Below are positions 34,894 through 44,024 of a DNA stretch of 64,000 bases, piece by piece. This stretch comes from Litchfieldia alkalitelluris. GTDB taxonomy: Bacteria; Bacillota; Bacilli; Bacillales; Bacillaceae_L. A program made the translations under genes and the position numbers. A model generated the notes under the pieces. The model was not told the origin of the DNA and made no database searches. It saw only the letters and a list, made by a program, of their open reading frames with translations. Location: NCBI RefSeq assembly GCF_002019645.1, contig NZ_KV917374.1:709452-773451 (forward strand), given 5' to 3'. Positions within the stretch are counted from its first letter, which is position 1, and each line of letters opens with the position of its first letter.

Positions 34894-36309
34894 ATGAACG
34901 AAAAGGTTAAAGAATTAATCGACACAGTAATAAGTAATGACTATTGTATTGGATGTGGAGCTTGTGCAAGTTTAGAAAGCTCTCCTTTTACAATGAAAAT
35001 AGACGGAGATGGGAAATATAGAGCGTTTTTGAATGAGGGCGATCAAACTGAAAAAGTGAAAGGTAATGCTTTAGCCGTTTGTCCTTTTTCAAATGATAGC
35101 AAAAATGAAACGGATATAGGAAAAGCTGTTTTCGGAGATTCAAATGATACTAGCTTTAACGAATTTACAGGATTTTATATAAAGAATTATGCAGGTTACG
35201 TTAAAGAAGGGGAATTTAGAAAACGAGGAAGTTCTGGAGGTATGGGGAACTGGATTGCAGCTCAGCTATTAAACGCAAATCTAGTTGACGGCATCATCCA
35301 CGTCAAATCCGCACACGGAACTGATAATAATATGTTATTTGAATACCAAATTTCCTACAATGAAAATGAATTGTCTAAAGGTGCTAAGTCAAAATACTAT
35401 CCAATTGAAATGTCCAAAATCATAAAATTTGTAACAGAAAATGAAGGTAGATATGCATTGATTGGTATACCTTGTTATATTAAATCTATTCGCTTATTAG
35501 CAGACCAAAACGAACTTATCAAAGAAAGAATTAAGTATTCAATTGGACTTGTTTGCGGTCACTTGAAAAGTGATATGTTCGCAAAATCAATGGGTTGGGA
35601 AATGGGAATAGAGCCTGATAAATTAACTAGTATTGATTTTAGAAAAAAATTAGTTGATAGGCCAGCTAATGATTATGGAGTTGAAGTTCAAGGTGAAAAA
35701 GATGGTCAAGAAGTTGTATTAAGTTCACCCACAAATGAGCTATACACTACTAACTGGGGACATGGGTTATTTAAATATAATGCATGTGAATTTTGTGATG
35801 ATGTCCTTGCAGAAACTGCTGATGTAACAATTGGAGATGCTTGGCTACCAAAATACTCAAAGGATAGCATGGGTACCAATATTATCGTTGTTAGAAATCC
35901 TGTTATTCAAAAGATATTGGAAGAAAATAAGGCTAGTACCATTCATATTGAGGAAATAAGTCCCGAAAAGGTTTATCAGTCTCAAGCAGGTGGATTTCGA
36001 CATAGAAGAGATGGACTATCTTATCGATTGTATTTGAAGGATAAAAATAATGAATGGCGACCAAATAAGAGAGTAGAACCCAGTCACAAGCATACTTCAA
36101 AAAGAAAGAATATTTATAAGAAAAGAACATTCCTATCACAGGAAAGCTTTAAAGCTTATAAACTAGCAGAAAAAGAAGAAGACTTTGCTGCATTTATTAA
36201 ATATATGGATCCAATTATTAAAGATTATGATAAGACGGTAGCACCATCTGTAGCAAGAAGGATTTTAGGGAAATTGAAGAGAGAGGTTTTTAAGTTAGTG
36301 AAAAAATAA
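34894..36309 (+). CDS. FrhB/coenzyme F420 hydrogenase beta-subunit-like iron-sulfur flavoprotein
   Basis: 471 residues. An N-terminal 4Fe-4S motif CIGCGACASLES with a later Cys-Pro (AVCPFSND) is followed by the FrhB N and C domains: RKRGSSGGMGNWIAAQLL, IGIPCYIKSIRLLADQ, GLVCGHLKSDMFAKS, ACEFCDDVLAETADVTIGDA. In methanogens this fold carries FAD and reduces F420. In capsule loci of Bacteria it is found next to pyruvyl transferases, with unproven redox role on the polysaccharide or its precursors. The about 90-residue C-terminal tail is basic and may bind membrane or chain. Confidence 0.85.
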   Translation: MNEKVKELIDTVISNDYCIGCGACASLESSPFTMKIDGDGKYRAFLNEGDQTEKVKGNALAVCPFSNDSKNETDIGKAVFGDSNDTSFNEFTGFYIKNYAGYVKEGEFRKRGSSGGMGNWIAAQLLNANLVDGIIHVKSAHGTDNNMLFEYQISYNENELSKGAKSKYYPIEMSKIIKFVTENEGRYALIGIPCYIKSIRLLADQNELIKERIKYSIGLVCGHLKSDMFAKSMGWEMGIEPDKLTSIDFRKKLVDRPANDYGVEVQGEKDGQEVVLSSPTNELYTTNWGHGLFKYNACEFCDDVLAETADVTIGDAWLPKYSKDSMGTNIIVVRNPVIQKILEENKASTIHIEEISPEKVYQSQAGGFRHRRDGLSYRLYLKDKNNEWRPNKRVEPSHKHTSKRKNIYKKRTFLSQESFKAYKLAEKEEDFAAFIKYMDPIIKDYDKTVAPSVARRILGKLKREVFKLVKK

Positions 36310-36364
36310 AGGGTAGTTATATATTTTAAGCGTTAAAGGGATGTCCTGAAAGATTTCTACATTT

Positions 36365-36450
36365 GGGGACATAGGGACAGGTATGTACTGCACCCCAATT
36401 GTTAGACACAACAAATAACAATTGAGAATACTGGGGGCAGACCCCCACTT
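36365..36450. repeat. Family-B palindrome followed by a solo IS end and a GGGGG/CCCCC hairpin
   Basis: GGGACATAGGGACAGGTA (36366-36383) is a family-B repeat. It runs straight into TGTACTGCACCCCAATTG and GTTAGACACAAC (36384-36425), which matches the orfA-side end of the 1440-bp IS at most positions, but no transposase follows. Then TGGGGGCAGACCCCCA forms a hairpin. Best read as the relic of a related IS inserted at a family-B palindrome. Confidence 0.75.
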
Positions 36451-36750
36451 TATGACATTTTTCCAATCTGGTTTAACATAATAATTGCAGTTGTTATCTC
36501 TTTTATATTATCTAGTTTATATTATCTAGTTTATCTTATCTTTACATCGAGTTACCCTCAATTAAATTAGCTAGGTATTTAACAGATAGAAAAAAAGAAA
36601 TAAAATTAAAAAGGGAAGTAGCATAGGCTCTGTACTGTTTGACTAACGAGTTTCTTTTAAGATGCATGGTGGGGTGGTCATATATTGGTGAAAAAGTTTT
36701 CAGCTTTGTTCCCTCTAATAACTAGAACATTGTCAAATTAAATAATAAAT
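36451..36750. other. Non-coding AT-rich spacer before the galE relic
   Basis: About 300 bases with short TATATTATCTAGTT tandem similarity near 36510-36540 and faint galE-like coding from about 36727. No gene supported. Confidence 0.4.
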
Positions 36751-37629
36751 AGATATATTACAGATATTGAGGTTACATTTTACGAAATTGATGTAACGGA
36801 TAAACAAGCTGTTGATGTTATTTTCAATAATAATAAAAATAGATGTTGTCATTCATATTGCCGGCTGGAAAGCAGTAGGGGAATCAGTAGACATACCATT
36901 AACTTATTATTATAACAATATTGTAAGTACTATGGTTCTTGCAAAAGCTTGTCAGAAATATGATGTGAATAGGTTTGTCTTTAGCTCTTCTGCAACTGTA
37001 TACGGAGATAATAAAGTTCCTTTTGTTGAGACTATGGGTCTTTTACCAACTACAAATCAGTATGGTGAAACTAAAGCACTGAGTGAGCGAATTCAAACTG
37101 ACATAGCTAAAGAAAATCCGGAATTTTCAGTTGCACTTCTTCGATATTTTAATCCAGTCGGTGCTCATGAGAGTGGATTAATTGGTGAAGTAACTAATGG
37201 CATACCAAATAAGCTAATACCTTATGCACTCAGGTTGCCAATGGGAAAATTGAAAAACTACGAGTCTTTGGTAACGACTAGCCAACAATAGAAGGTACGG
37301 GAGTAAGAGATTATATTCTTGTGCTGGATCTAGCAGAAGGACATGTTGCGGCGTTAGATAATCTTAAAGAAGGTGCCCATGTTTATAATTTGGGGACTGG
37401 TCAAGGTACCAGCGTACTTGAGTTAGTTAAAGCTTTTGAAGAAGCTAATGGTTTTGAAGTTCCTTATGAAATAGTAGATCGCAGATCTGGAGATATTGCT
37501 TCATGCTATGCTGTTGCCTCAAAAGTAGAGTGAGAACTAGGTCGGACAGCCAAACGAAATATTATTGCCATGTGCCGTGATGCATGGCGATTCGAGAAGA
37601 ATTATAATGATCAAAGTGAATCTAAATAA
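36751..37629 (+). pseudogene. galE: galE (UDP-glucose 4-epimerase) pseudogene, N-terminus missing
   Basis: Reads RYITDIEVTFYEIDVTDK, then a frame change near 36824-36842, then KIDVVIHIAGWKAVGES, VFSSSATVYGDNKVPF, QYGETKALSE and LLRYFNPVGAHESGLIGE. A second frame change lies just before 37258 (LRVFGND), with TAG at 37279, then [20 protein letters not shown] and [18 protein letters not shown] occurs at 37531 and the tail ends at TAA 37627. The NAD-binding GGAGYIGS start and about 50 residues are absent. At least four lesions, so not functional. It marks the left border of the second sugar module. Confidence 0.92.
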
Positions 37630-37801
37630 ATTTTTAATACCGGTTGATTCGGAAACACGGGGGCGGTAGTTCGCGCCCCATAAAGTAAATGTTGAAATAT
37701 TCAATAATGGGCAACATTGATTTAAGTTACAGTTATGTACTAATTATGTATTATTTTGGTATAAAAAAATGATATTTAAGATTAAAAGGAGCTATTTGAA
37801 T

Positions 37802-39580
37802 ATGGGAGTAATTAAAACTTCACATTTAAATATTAGAACTGTTTTAACTTTAACATTTATAATTTCATATGGATTATCTGCTTTTTTGTTTAGCGATTTA
37901 AAATCTATAAATAGTTTTTACTATTTACGTTTATTTATTCCAACTGTTATTATCTTTATTTGTTTTATTATAAGTTATAAGACAGTTAATTTAATTCAAA
38001 AAGATAATAGTATATATAAAAAATACTATATAATAAGTGTCATTATAGTTTTTTTCATTCTTTCTTTAATACTTTCTAATGCTATTAAATTCCCATTGGT
38101 TCAATTTGATACTTGGCAAGTTTTTGACGTTTCAAAAAATGTATTTGTTGATTTTGGAAGAATGGATATGATAAGGCAACATATCATTAATACCCCATAT
38201 CAAATGGCATTCCCACCTTTATATCCTTTTTTAATGGCATCAATAAATATGTTTTTTAACTTTGGTGTTTTGTCATCTGTTGTAATCAACTTTATAGTAT
38301 GTTTTTTACTATTATACTATATTGTGAAAATGGGTATACAAACACAAAATGTATTTGTAAGTTTAATAATTAGTGCATTATTACTGTTAAATACTGAAAT
38401 GGTGAATTGTTATGTAGGTGGTAGTACGATCCCTTTAAATTTATTGTTATTTGTAATAACTTCTTATATTATAATTAAAAATATCAATAAATTTAATGTG
38501 AAAAGGGTTATTTTATTATCAATTATTTCAGGTCTAGGTGTGTTAAACCGTTTTGATTATTTACCAGTAGCATGTGCCTTAGGTGCTTTAACGATTTTCC
38601 TGAATAAAAAAGTTTTCTTGAAATTTATAGTATTCTATTTTGTAGGCTTAATAATTATGCTTTCTCCTTGGGTAATTTATTCAAAACTTCATTTTGATGT
38701 GTTTTTTATAACAGATAATGGACGTCGCTTAATTAATATTCCAGATACTAGGCCATCTACATTTTTTTCAATAGACAATCCTGCATTAACATTTTTCGAC
38801 GACCCAGTACTCTGGTTTCATGAAAGTTTGAAAAGATGGCTTATTGGTATAAAAAGTTTATTTATTTTCATTTCAGAATATACGTATGTTAAAGAGTTAT
38901 TTATAACGTTCACTATTTTAATAGGATCTGGTTTAATAAGAATGAACAGCAATATTGAAAGGCTAAAGCATTATTTGAAAGAAAAAGCCTTATTTATTCT
39001 GTTTATCCCAATATTTTTACAGACTATAGCAATATTATTAACCGGATATTCAGACACCAGGTATCATATTTTAGTATCGTTCTTCACATTTTACGTTGTT
39101 TTATATATTTTATTTAATTTTCTTAATAAAAATTATAACTTAAAAAATTATTCTACTAAGCATATTGTCCTTGTGCTTATCATTTCTTTATGTGCACTAA
39201 TACCTAAATTAGACGATTATATATTTGAAAAAATTGCATTCAATTCCATGAAGGCTCTAATTTCAGAAAGTAACACCGGTTATGCTTTAAATATATCTGA
39301 AAATCAACACATATATGATTATTTGAGTGGTAAGGTACATCCAAGAATTATTATTAACAGGAATGAACCAACTATAGATTTGCCTAAATTTGCCGCATTG
39401 TCTAATCAGGTTACAATCATGTCGCCTAATAATATTAGTGTAACTAATGCTAAAGATTTTGTTGAATTTTTTGATTTGAACTATTTGTATTCTTCTGATA
39501 AAGAACTAGTAGATATTTTTAAATCAATAATGAATGTCAGAGCAACAGAAATTACACATTTGTACCAACTTGGAGACTAA
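37802..39580 (+). CDS. Polytopic membrane protein, probable GT-C-type glycosyltransferase
   Basis: 592 residues from ATG 37802 (AAAAGGAG 10 bases upstream; 37769 is an in-frame alternative). Ten to twelve membrane helices. The first large outer loop has PLVQFDTWQVFDVSKNVF and INTPYQMAFPPLYPF: an acidic residue after the first helices and a Pro/Tyr-rich stretch, as in GT-C (ArnT/PMT-like) enzymes that use lipid-phosphate sugars. A soluble domain follows the last helix. The assignment is by topology and context (two GT2 enzymes and a flippase-like pair downstream), not by a strong signature. Confidence 0.6.
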   Translation: MGVIKTSHLNIRTVLTLTFIISYGLSAFLFSDLKSINSFYYLRLFIPTVIIFICFIISYKTVNLIQKDNSIYKKYYIISVIIVFFILSLILSNAIKFPLVQFDTWQVFDVSKNVFVDFGRMDMIRQHIINTPYQMAFPPLYPFLMASINMFFNFGVLSSVVINFIVCFLLLYYIVKMGIQTQNVFVSLIISALLLLNTEMVNCYVGGSTIPLNLLLFVITSYIIIKNINKFNVKRVILLSIISGLGVLNRFDYLPVACALGALTIFLNKKVFLKFIVFYFVGLIIMLSPWVIYSKLHFDVFFITDNGRRLINIPDTRPSTFFSIDNPALTFFDDPVLWFHESLKRWLIGIKSLFIFISEYTYVKELFITFTILIGSGLIRMNSNIERLKHYLKEKALFILFIPIFLQTIAILLTGYSDTRYHILVSFFTFYVVLYILFNFLNKNYNLKNYSTKHIVLVLIISLCALIPKLDDYIFEKIAFNSMKALISESNTGYALNISENQHIYDYLSGKVHPRIIINRNEPTIDLPKFAALSNQVTIMSPNNISVTNAKDFVEFFDLNYLYSSDKELVDIFKSIMNVRATEITHLYQLGD

Positions 39581-39608
39581 ATACTATCTTAAATAGGAGA
39601 TATTAAAT

Positions 39609-40553
39609 ATGAAAAAAGCATTGATTGGATATACAGGATTTGTTGGGACTAACTTAGATAAATCAACAGTTTTTCAAGAGAAATTTAATTCTAAAAATAT
39701 AGATTCTATTGTAAATAGTGAATTTGGTTTGGTTATTAATTCTGGGGTAAGAGCAGAGAAGTTTCTTGCAAATAAATATCCAGAAAAGGATCTAGAAGGT
39801 ATAGATAACCTAGTAGGAATACTAAAGAAAATAAAGACAAAGAAATTTGTTCATATCTCAACAATCGATGTATACAATAACCCATTAAATGTTGATGAAA
39901 ACACAACAATTGATAAAACAAAGTGTCAACCTTATGGATTAAACAGACTTTATTTAGAGGAGTTTGTTAAAGAACAATTTGCTGATTACCTTATTGTAAG
40001 GTTACCTGCATTGTATGGAAAAGGATTAAAGAAAAATTTTATCTATGATATGAGGACAAAAATTCCTAGTATGATATTGGGAGAAAAATTCAACCAGTTA
40101 GTTAAAGATTTATCAATGGATAAAGCAAATGTTTTGAAAGAATCCTATGATTTAGATGGGAACGGAAATTACCTATATAACACTAATAATGAAATAACTA
40201 AAGCAGATCTCATTAACATTTTAGAAACTATTGAATGTACTAGTCTTGTATTTACTGATTCTAGAAGTGAGTTCCCTTTTTATGATTTGTCCAATTTATG
40301 GAGCGATATAGAAAAAGCAATCGCTAACAATGTGAAAGTTTTAAATATCTCTGTAGAGCCAGTTTCAGCAAGAGAAATTGCAGAGAATTGCTTTAATGAA
40401 GAGTTTTCTAACATTATCAATGGAAGAGATCCTGTTAAGTATGATATGAAATCAATTCACTATAAGCTTTTTAATGGGGAGAATGGATATTTATATACGA
40501 AAGACGATGTCGTTAATGGTATAAATAACTATCTACGAAATGGTGGCTTCTAG
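39609..40553 (+). CDS. NAD-dependent epimerase/dehydratase-like protein (extended SDR)
   Basis: 314 residues, ATG 39609 after ATAGGAGA. KKALIGYTGFVGTNLDKS is a Rossmann start (GxxGFxG), KKFVHISTIDVYNNPLN holds the Ser/Thr strand, and CQPYGLNRLYLEEFV the YxxxR/K-type catalytic site with Arg rather than Lys at the fourth place after Tyr. The Lys replacement may mean a non-redox or binding role. The second half is less typical. The next gene starts 2 bases after its stop, so the two are surely co-translated. Confidence 0.75.
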   Translation: MKKALIGYTGFVGTNLDKSTVFQEKFNSKNIDSIVNSEFGLVINSGVRAEKFLANKYPEKDLEGIDNLVGILKKIKTKKFVHISTIDVYNNPLNVDENTTIDKTKCQPYGLNRLYLEEFVKEQFADYLIVRLPALYGKGLKKNFIYDMRTKIPSMILGEKFNQLVKDLSMDKANVLKESYDLDGNGNYLYNTNNEITKADLINILETIECTSLVFTDSRSEFPFYDLSNLWSDIEKAIANNVKVLNISVEPVSAREIAENCFNEEFSNIINGRDPVKYDMKSIHYKLFNGENGYLYTKDDVVNGINNYLRNGGF

Positions 40554-40555
40554 AA

Positions 40556-41374
40556 ATGAAGTTAGCTGTATCAAATATCGCGTGGACTGAGAGTGAAGAT
40601 AAAGAGATTTACGCTTTAATGAGAGAGAATGGATTTGAAGGTCTTGAAATAGCTCCAACGAGAGTATTTGAAGATCCGTATGATCAAAGTAATGAAAAGC
40701 TTACAAAGTTTCGGAAGTATATTGAAAACCAGGAGAAGTTAAGCTTAGTTTCTATGCAATCACTTATTTTTAATCGACCGGATTTAACTTTATTTGAGAC
40801 GGCAGATCAAAGAGAAAGCTTGAAAAACTATCTCAAAAAAGCGATTGATTTTGCTTCTGTATTAGGGATAGGAAATCTAGTATTTGGATCACCGAAAAAT
40901 CGAGTAATCTACGATTATGAATCTCAATATGGAATTGCTGTTGAGTTTTTTAGAGAATTGGGAGAATATGCTTTAGAAAAAGGAACAGTAGTTTCCATTG
41001 AACCGAACCCTGAAGTGTATGGTACAAATTTTATCAATACGACAAAAGAAGCGATTGAACTAGTGAAAATTGTAGATTGTAAGGGACTGAGACTTCAAAT
41101 AGATACCGGAACAATCCACATTAACAATGAAGATCTCAAGGTAATTACTGATGGAATTAACTATATTAATCATGTTCATATTAGTGAACCTTCTTTAAGT
41201 AAAATAGATTCAAATAATAAAGTCTTTTATCTAGAATTATTAAAAACCCTTAGCAATTTGCATTATAAAAACTTCATTTCCATTGAAATGAAGAGAACCA
41301 ACCTGGATGAGATTAAAGAGGCGATGCAGTTAGTGAAGGATGTATGGAGCAGTATATCTACAAAAAATATTTAA
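40556..41374 (+). CDS. Sugar phosphate isomerase/epimerase family TIM-barrel protein
   Basis: 272 residues; MKLAVSNIAWTESEDKEIYA, GFEGLEIAPTRVFEDP, VSIEPNPEVYGTNFINT, LRLQIDTGTIHIN and NHVHISEPSL follow the xylose-isomerase-like barrel (AP endonuclease 2 superfamily). Likely metal ligands are Glu in SIEPN, Asp in QIDTG, His in HVHIS and Glu in FISIEMK. Such enzymes isomerise keto/aldo sugars or inositols. It pairs with the SDR before it, suggesting one sugar-modifying pathway. Confidence 0.8.
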   Translation: MKLAVSNIAWTESEDKEIYALMRENGFEGLEIAPTRVFEDPYDQSNEKLTKFRKYIENQEKLSLVSMQSLIFNRPDLTLFETADQRESLKNYLKKAIDFASVLGIGNLVFGSPKNRVIYDYESQYGIAVEFFRELGEYALEKGTVVSIEPNPEVYGTNFINTTKEAIELVKIVDCKGLRLQIDTGTIHINNEDLKVITDGINYINHVHISEPSLSKIDSNNKVFYLELLKTLSNLHYKNFISIEMKRTNLDEIKEAMQLVKDVWSSISTKNI

Positions 41375-41399
41375 TTGAAAAATTAGTAAGGAGAATTAC

Positions 41400-42194
41400 A
41401 TGGAAGCTGTAAAAAAACAAATTCCAAAACATAGAGTAGAAATTTTTTCGAATAAAGCAAATAAATATTGTATTTGTATTCCTGTGATAAATGAGGGTAA
41501 TCGTATAATTGGTCAATTAACAAAGATAAAGAATTTAGAATTAGATCAGATAGTAGACATTATCATATGTGATGGTGGAAGTACAGATGGTTCTATGGAA
41601 GTAGAAAGACTTAAATCGTTAGGAGTAAGGACGTTATTAGTAAAAGAGGATACAGGGAAGCTAAGTGCGCAGCTTCGAATGGGGTACGCCTATGCTCTTG
41701 AAGAGGGCTATGAAGGCATATTAACGATTGACGGTAATGGTAAAGATAGCGTAGAAGATATTACTAAATTCGTGGAAGCCTTAGATCAAGGATGGGACTT
41801 GGTACAAGGCTCTAGATACGCCCCTGGTGGAAAGGCAATTAATACTCCTAAGCTACGTCACTTTGCAGTGAAACTACTTCATGTCCCTATCGTATCAGCA
41901 GTTGCAAGATTTAAGTATACGGATACGACAAATGGATATCGAGCATATTCTAGAAGATATTTAACAGATGATCGAGTACAACCATTTAGAAAGATTTTTG
42001 ATACGTATGAATTATTAGCTTATTTATCTGTTAGAGCTCCACAGTTAGGATATAATGCAAAGGAAGTCGGAGTAACAAGAGCATATCCAGATAAAGGAGA
42101 AATTCCTACAAAAATTAGTTTTCTAAAAGGCAATTCGAAGCTTCTTAAAATTTTATGGGGACTTATCATACGCGAATATGACCCTAAAGTGTAA
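41400..42194 (+). CDS. GT2-family glycosyltransferase (dolichol-phosphate-mannose synthase-like)
   Basis: 264 residues, ATG 41400 after AAGGAGAATTAC. GT-A fold with YCICIPVINEGNRIIGQL, IIICDGGSTDGSMEVER, LTIDGNGKDSVEDITKF (DxD position) and WDLVQGSRYAPGGKAINTP. The last two motifs are those of enzymes making polyprenyl-phosphate sugars. No membrane segment is apparent. Together with the small carriers that follow it suggests synthesis and transfer of a lipid-linked single sugar. Confidence 0.83.
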   Translation: MEAVKKQIPKHRVEIFSNKANKYCICIPVINEGNRIIGQLTKIKNLELDQIVDIIICDGGSTDGSMEVERLKSLGVRTLLVKEDTGKLSAQLRMGYAYALEEGYEGILTIDGNGKDSVEDITKFVEALDQGWDLVQGSRYAPGGKAINTPKLRHFAVKLLHVPIVSAVARFKYTDTTNGYRAYSRRYLTDDRVQPFRKIFDTYELLAYLSVRAPQLGYNAKEVGVTRAYPDKGEIPTKISFLKGNSKLLKILWGLIIREYDPKV

Positions 42195-42204
42195 ATTTAA
42201 AACT

Positions 42205-42552
42205 ATGGAAAACATTATAAATTCATTTAAGCAAAACTATAAAGGAATCATTCTTATTACTTTAGCATCTCTATGCACCTCCTTTGGGCAGATGTTTTGG
42301 AAACTTTCCGAAGGAGAGATTTCATTACATCTAATTGTAGGATTTGTTTTTTACGGTATAGGAGCAATTTTAATGATTGTTGCATTTAGATTTGGAGCTT
42401 TCTCTGTCATTCATCCGATGCTTTGTCTTAGCTATATTTTTGTTATTTTTATTGGTGTATTTATTATTGGAGAAACGATTAATGCATTTACCGTAGTTGG
42501 TATATTATTCATTATGATAGGTGTTGTTTTTATAGGAGGTGGAGACGATTAA
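42205..42552 (+). CDS. Small 4-TM EamA/DMT-type carrier, first of a pair
   Basis: 115 residues from ATG 42205; an ATG at 42178 overlaps the previous gene and neither start has a strong ribosome site. Four hydrophobic helices with GIILITLASLCTSFGQMFWK and FGAFSVIHPMLCLSYIFVIF, ending IGVVFIGGGDD. The size and fold are those of SMR/ArnE-ArnF-like half-transporters. Pairs of such genes can act as flippases for lipid-linked amino sugars. It overlaps the next gene. Confidence 0.75.
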   Translation: MENIINSFKQNYKGIILITLASLCTSFGQMFWKLSEGEISLHLIVGFVFYGIGAILMIVAFRFGAFSVIHPMLCLSYIFVIFIGVFIIGETINAFTVVGILFIMIGVVFIGGGDD

Positions 42553-42886
42553 TTACATCCTTCTATTTATTATGACTATTATGGGATCGGTAGCTTCATT
42601 TTTTATTAAAAAATCTACACTTACGGGGAATATATTTTCGGTTTTAAAAAGCAATTATTTATATATAGGCTGCGGATTATATTTCCTATCAGCGCTATTA
42701 AATATATATTTGCTAAAGGTATTGCCATATACAGTTGTTCTACCTCTGACTTCGATAACGTATATTTGGTCATTTATTATTGCTTATATATACTTAAAGG
42801 AAAAAATCACCTATAGGAAGATTGTAGGAATTTCTTTTATAATATTAGGTGCTTTAGTTTTAAGTCTGGTACAAGGAGTTGCTTAA
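42539..42886 (+). CDS. Small 4-TM EamA/DMT-type carrier, second of a pair
   Basis: 115 residues; the frame opens at GTG 42539, 14 bases inside the preceding gene. Four helices with IMGSVASFFIKKSTLTGN, LPYTVVLPLTSITYIWSFI, and ending LGALVLSLVQGVA, an ArnE/SMR-like pattern. The start is odd: AGGAG directly abuts GTG 42539, while GGAGGTGG would be ideally placed for ATT 42548. Coupling to the upstream gene is likely. The two probably form a heterodimer. Confidence 0.75.
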   Translation: METINYILLFIMTIMGSVASFFIKKSTLTGNIFSVLKSNYLYIGCGLYFLSALLNIYLLKVLPYTVVLPLTSITYIWSFIIAYIYLKEKITYRKIVGISFIILGALVLSLVQGVA

Positions 42887-42887
42887 A

Positions 42888-44024
42888 ATGAAATACGATA
42901 AGATCATCATAGGAGCTGGATTATATGGACTGTATTCAGCCCATTATTGTGCTAAAAATAATGAAAAAGTATTAGTTCTTGAATTTGATGAAAAACCAAT
43001 GTCAAGGGCAACTTATGTTAATCAAGCTAGAGTGCATAATGGTTATCATTATCCAAGAAGTTACTCGACTGCGATAAAATCAGCAAATTATTTTAATAGA
43101 TTTAATGAGGATTTTAGCTTTGCAATAAATAAGAAATTCAATAAAATTTACGCAACTTCAAAAGAATATTCATGGACTAGTGCTGAGGAGTTTAAAAGGT
43201 TTTGTGATTATTCAAATATAAAATGTGAAGAGGTGTATTCTGAAAAATACTTTAAATACGGTATGTGTGATGGGGTATTTGAAACTGAGGAATATACCTA
43301 TGATGCAATGAAGATAAGAGATTATTACGTTGAAAAACTTAAAGAATACCCAAATGTGGAAATAAAATATAGTACAAGAATTAAAAATATAACCCAAAAA
43401 AATCATACGTACGAAATTAATATACAGGACAATCTAAATTATGAATCAGAATTTATACTGAACGCAACGTATGCAAGTACTAATCAAGTTAGTGACATGC
43501 TAGGGTATGATTTGTTTAAGATAAAATACGAAATATGTGAAATAATATTGTGTAAAACTACTGAAGATATATCTAATGTAGGGATAACCCTTATGGATGG
43601 TCCATTTTTTTCAGTAATGCCTTTTGGGCAGACTGGTTATCATTCTTTAACCTCTGTTACATTTACACCACATATGACATCTTATGATGAATTACCAACA
43701 TTTGATTGCCAGGTTGGAAATAATGTGGGCTGTTCTCCTATTCAACTTGGAAATTGTAACAAATGTATCAATAAGCCAAATTCGGCTTGGAACTATATGT
43801 ATGTCCTAGCGAAAAAGTATCTAAAAGAGGGTACAGATTTATTTTATAGGGATTCATTGTTTTCAATGAAACCAATACTAATGGCATCAGAAATAGATGA
43901 CTCTAGGCCAACAGTCATAAAGCAATTCTCTTCTGACCCTACATTTATATCTGTTTTATCAGGAAAAATAAATACTATATATGATTTAGATGAGGTGTTG
44001 TCATGGAGAACAGTGGAAGTTTAA
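42888..44024 (+). CDS. FAD-dependent oxidoreductase (DAO-like) of the sugar module
   Basis: 378 residues from ATG 42888, with AAGGAG 9 bases upstream. Dinucleotide-binding start DKIIIGAGLYGLYSAHYCA and EFDEKP give the GxGxxG and acidic ribose contact of the DAO/GR2 fold; residues ATYVNQARVHNGYHYPRS follow. A Cys cluster (DCQVGNNVGCSPIQ, NCNKCINKP) in the second half could bind metal or form disulfides. The substrate is unknown; the location between a carrier pair and a GT2 enzyme suggests oxidation of a sugar or its lipid-linked form. Its 3' end overlaps the next gene by 22 bases. Confidence 0.8.
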   Translation: MKYDKIIIGAGLYGLYSAHYCAKNNEKVLVLEFDEKPMSRATYVNQARVHNGYHYPRSYSTAIKSANYFNRFNEDFSFAINKKFNKIYATSKEYSWTSAEEFKRFCDYSNIKCEEVYSEKYFKYGMCDGVFETEEYTYDAMKIRDYYVEKLKEYPNVEIKYSTRIKNITQKNHTYEINIQDNLNYESEFILNATYASTNQVSDMLGYDLFKIKYEICEIILCKTTEDISNVGITLMDGPFFSVMPFGQTGYHSLTSVTFTPHMTSYDELPTFDCQVGNNVGCSPIQLGNCNKCINKPNSAWNYMYVLAKKYLKEGTDLFYRDSLFSMKPILMASEIDDSRPTVIKQFSSDPTFISVLSGKINTIYDLDEVLSWRTVEV

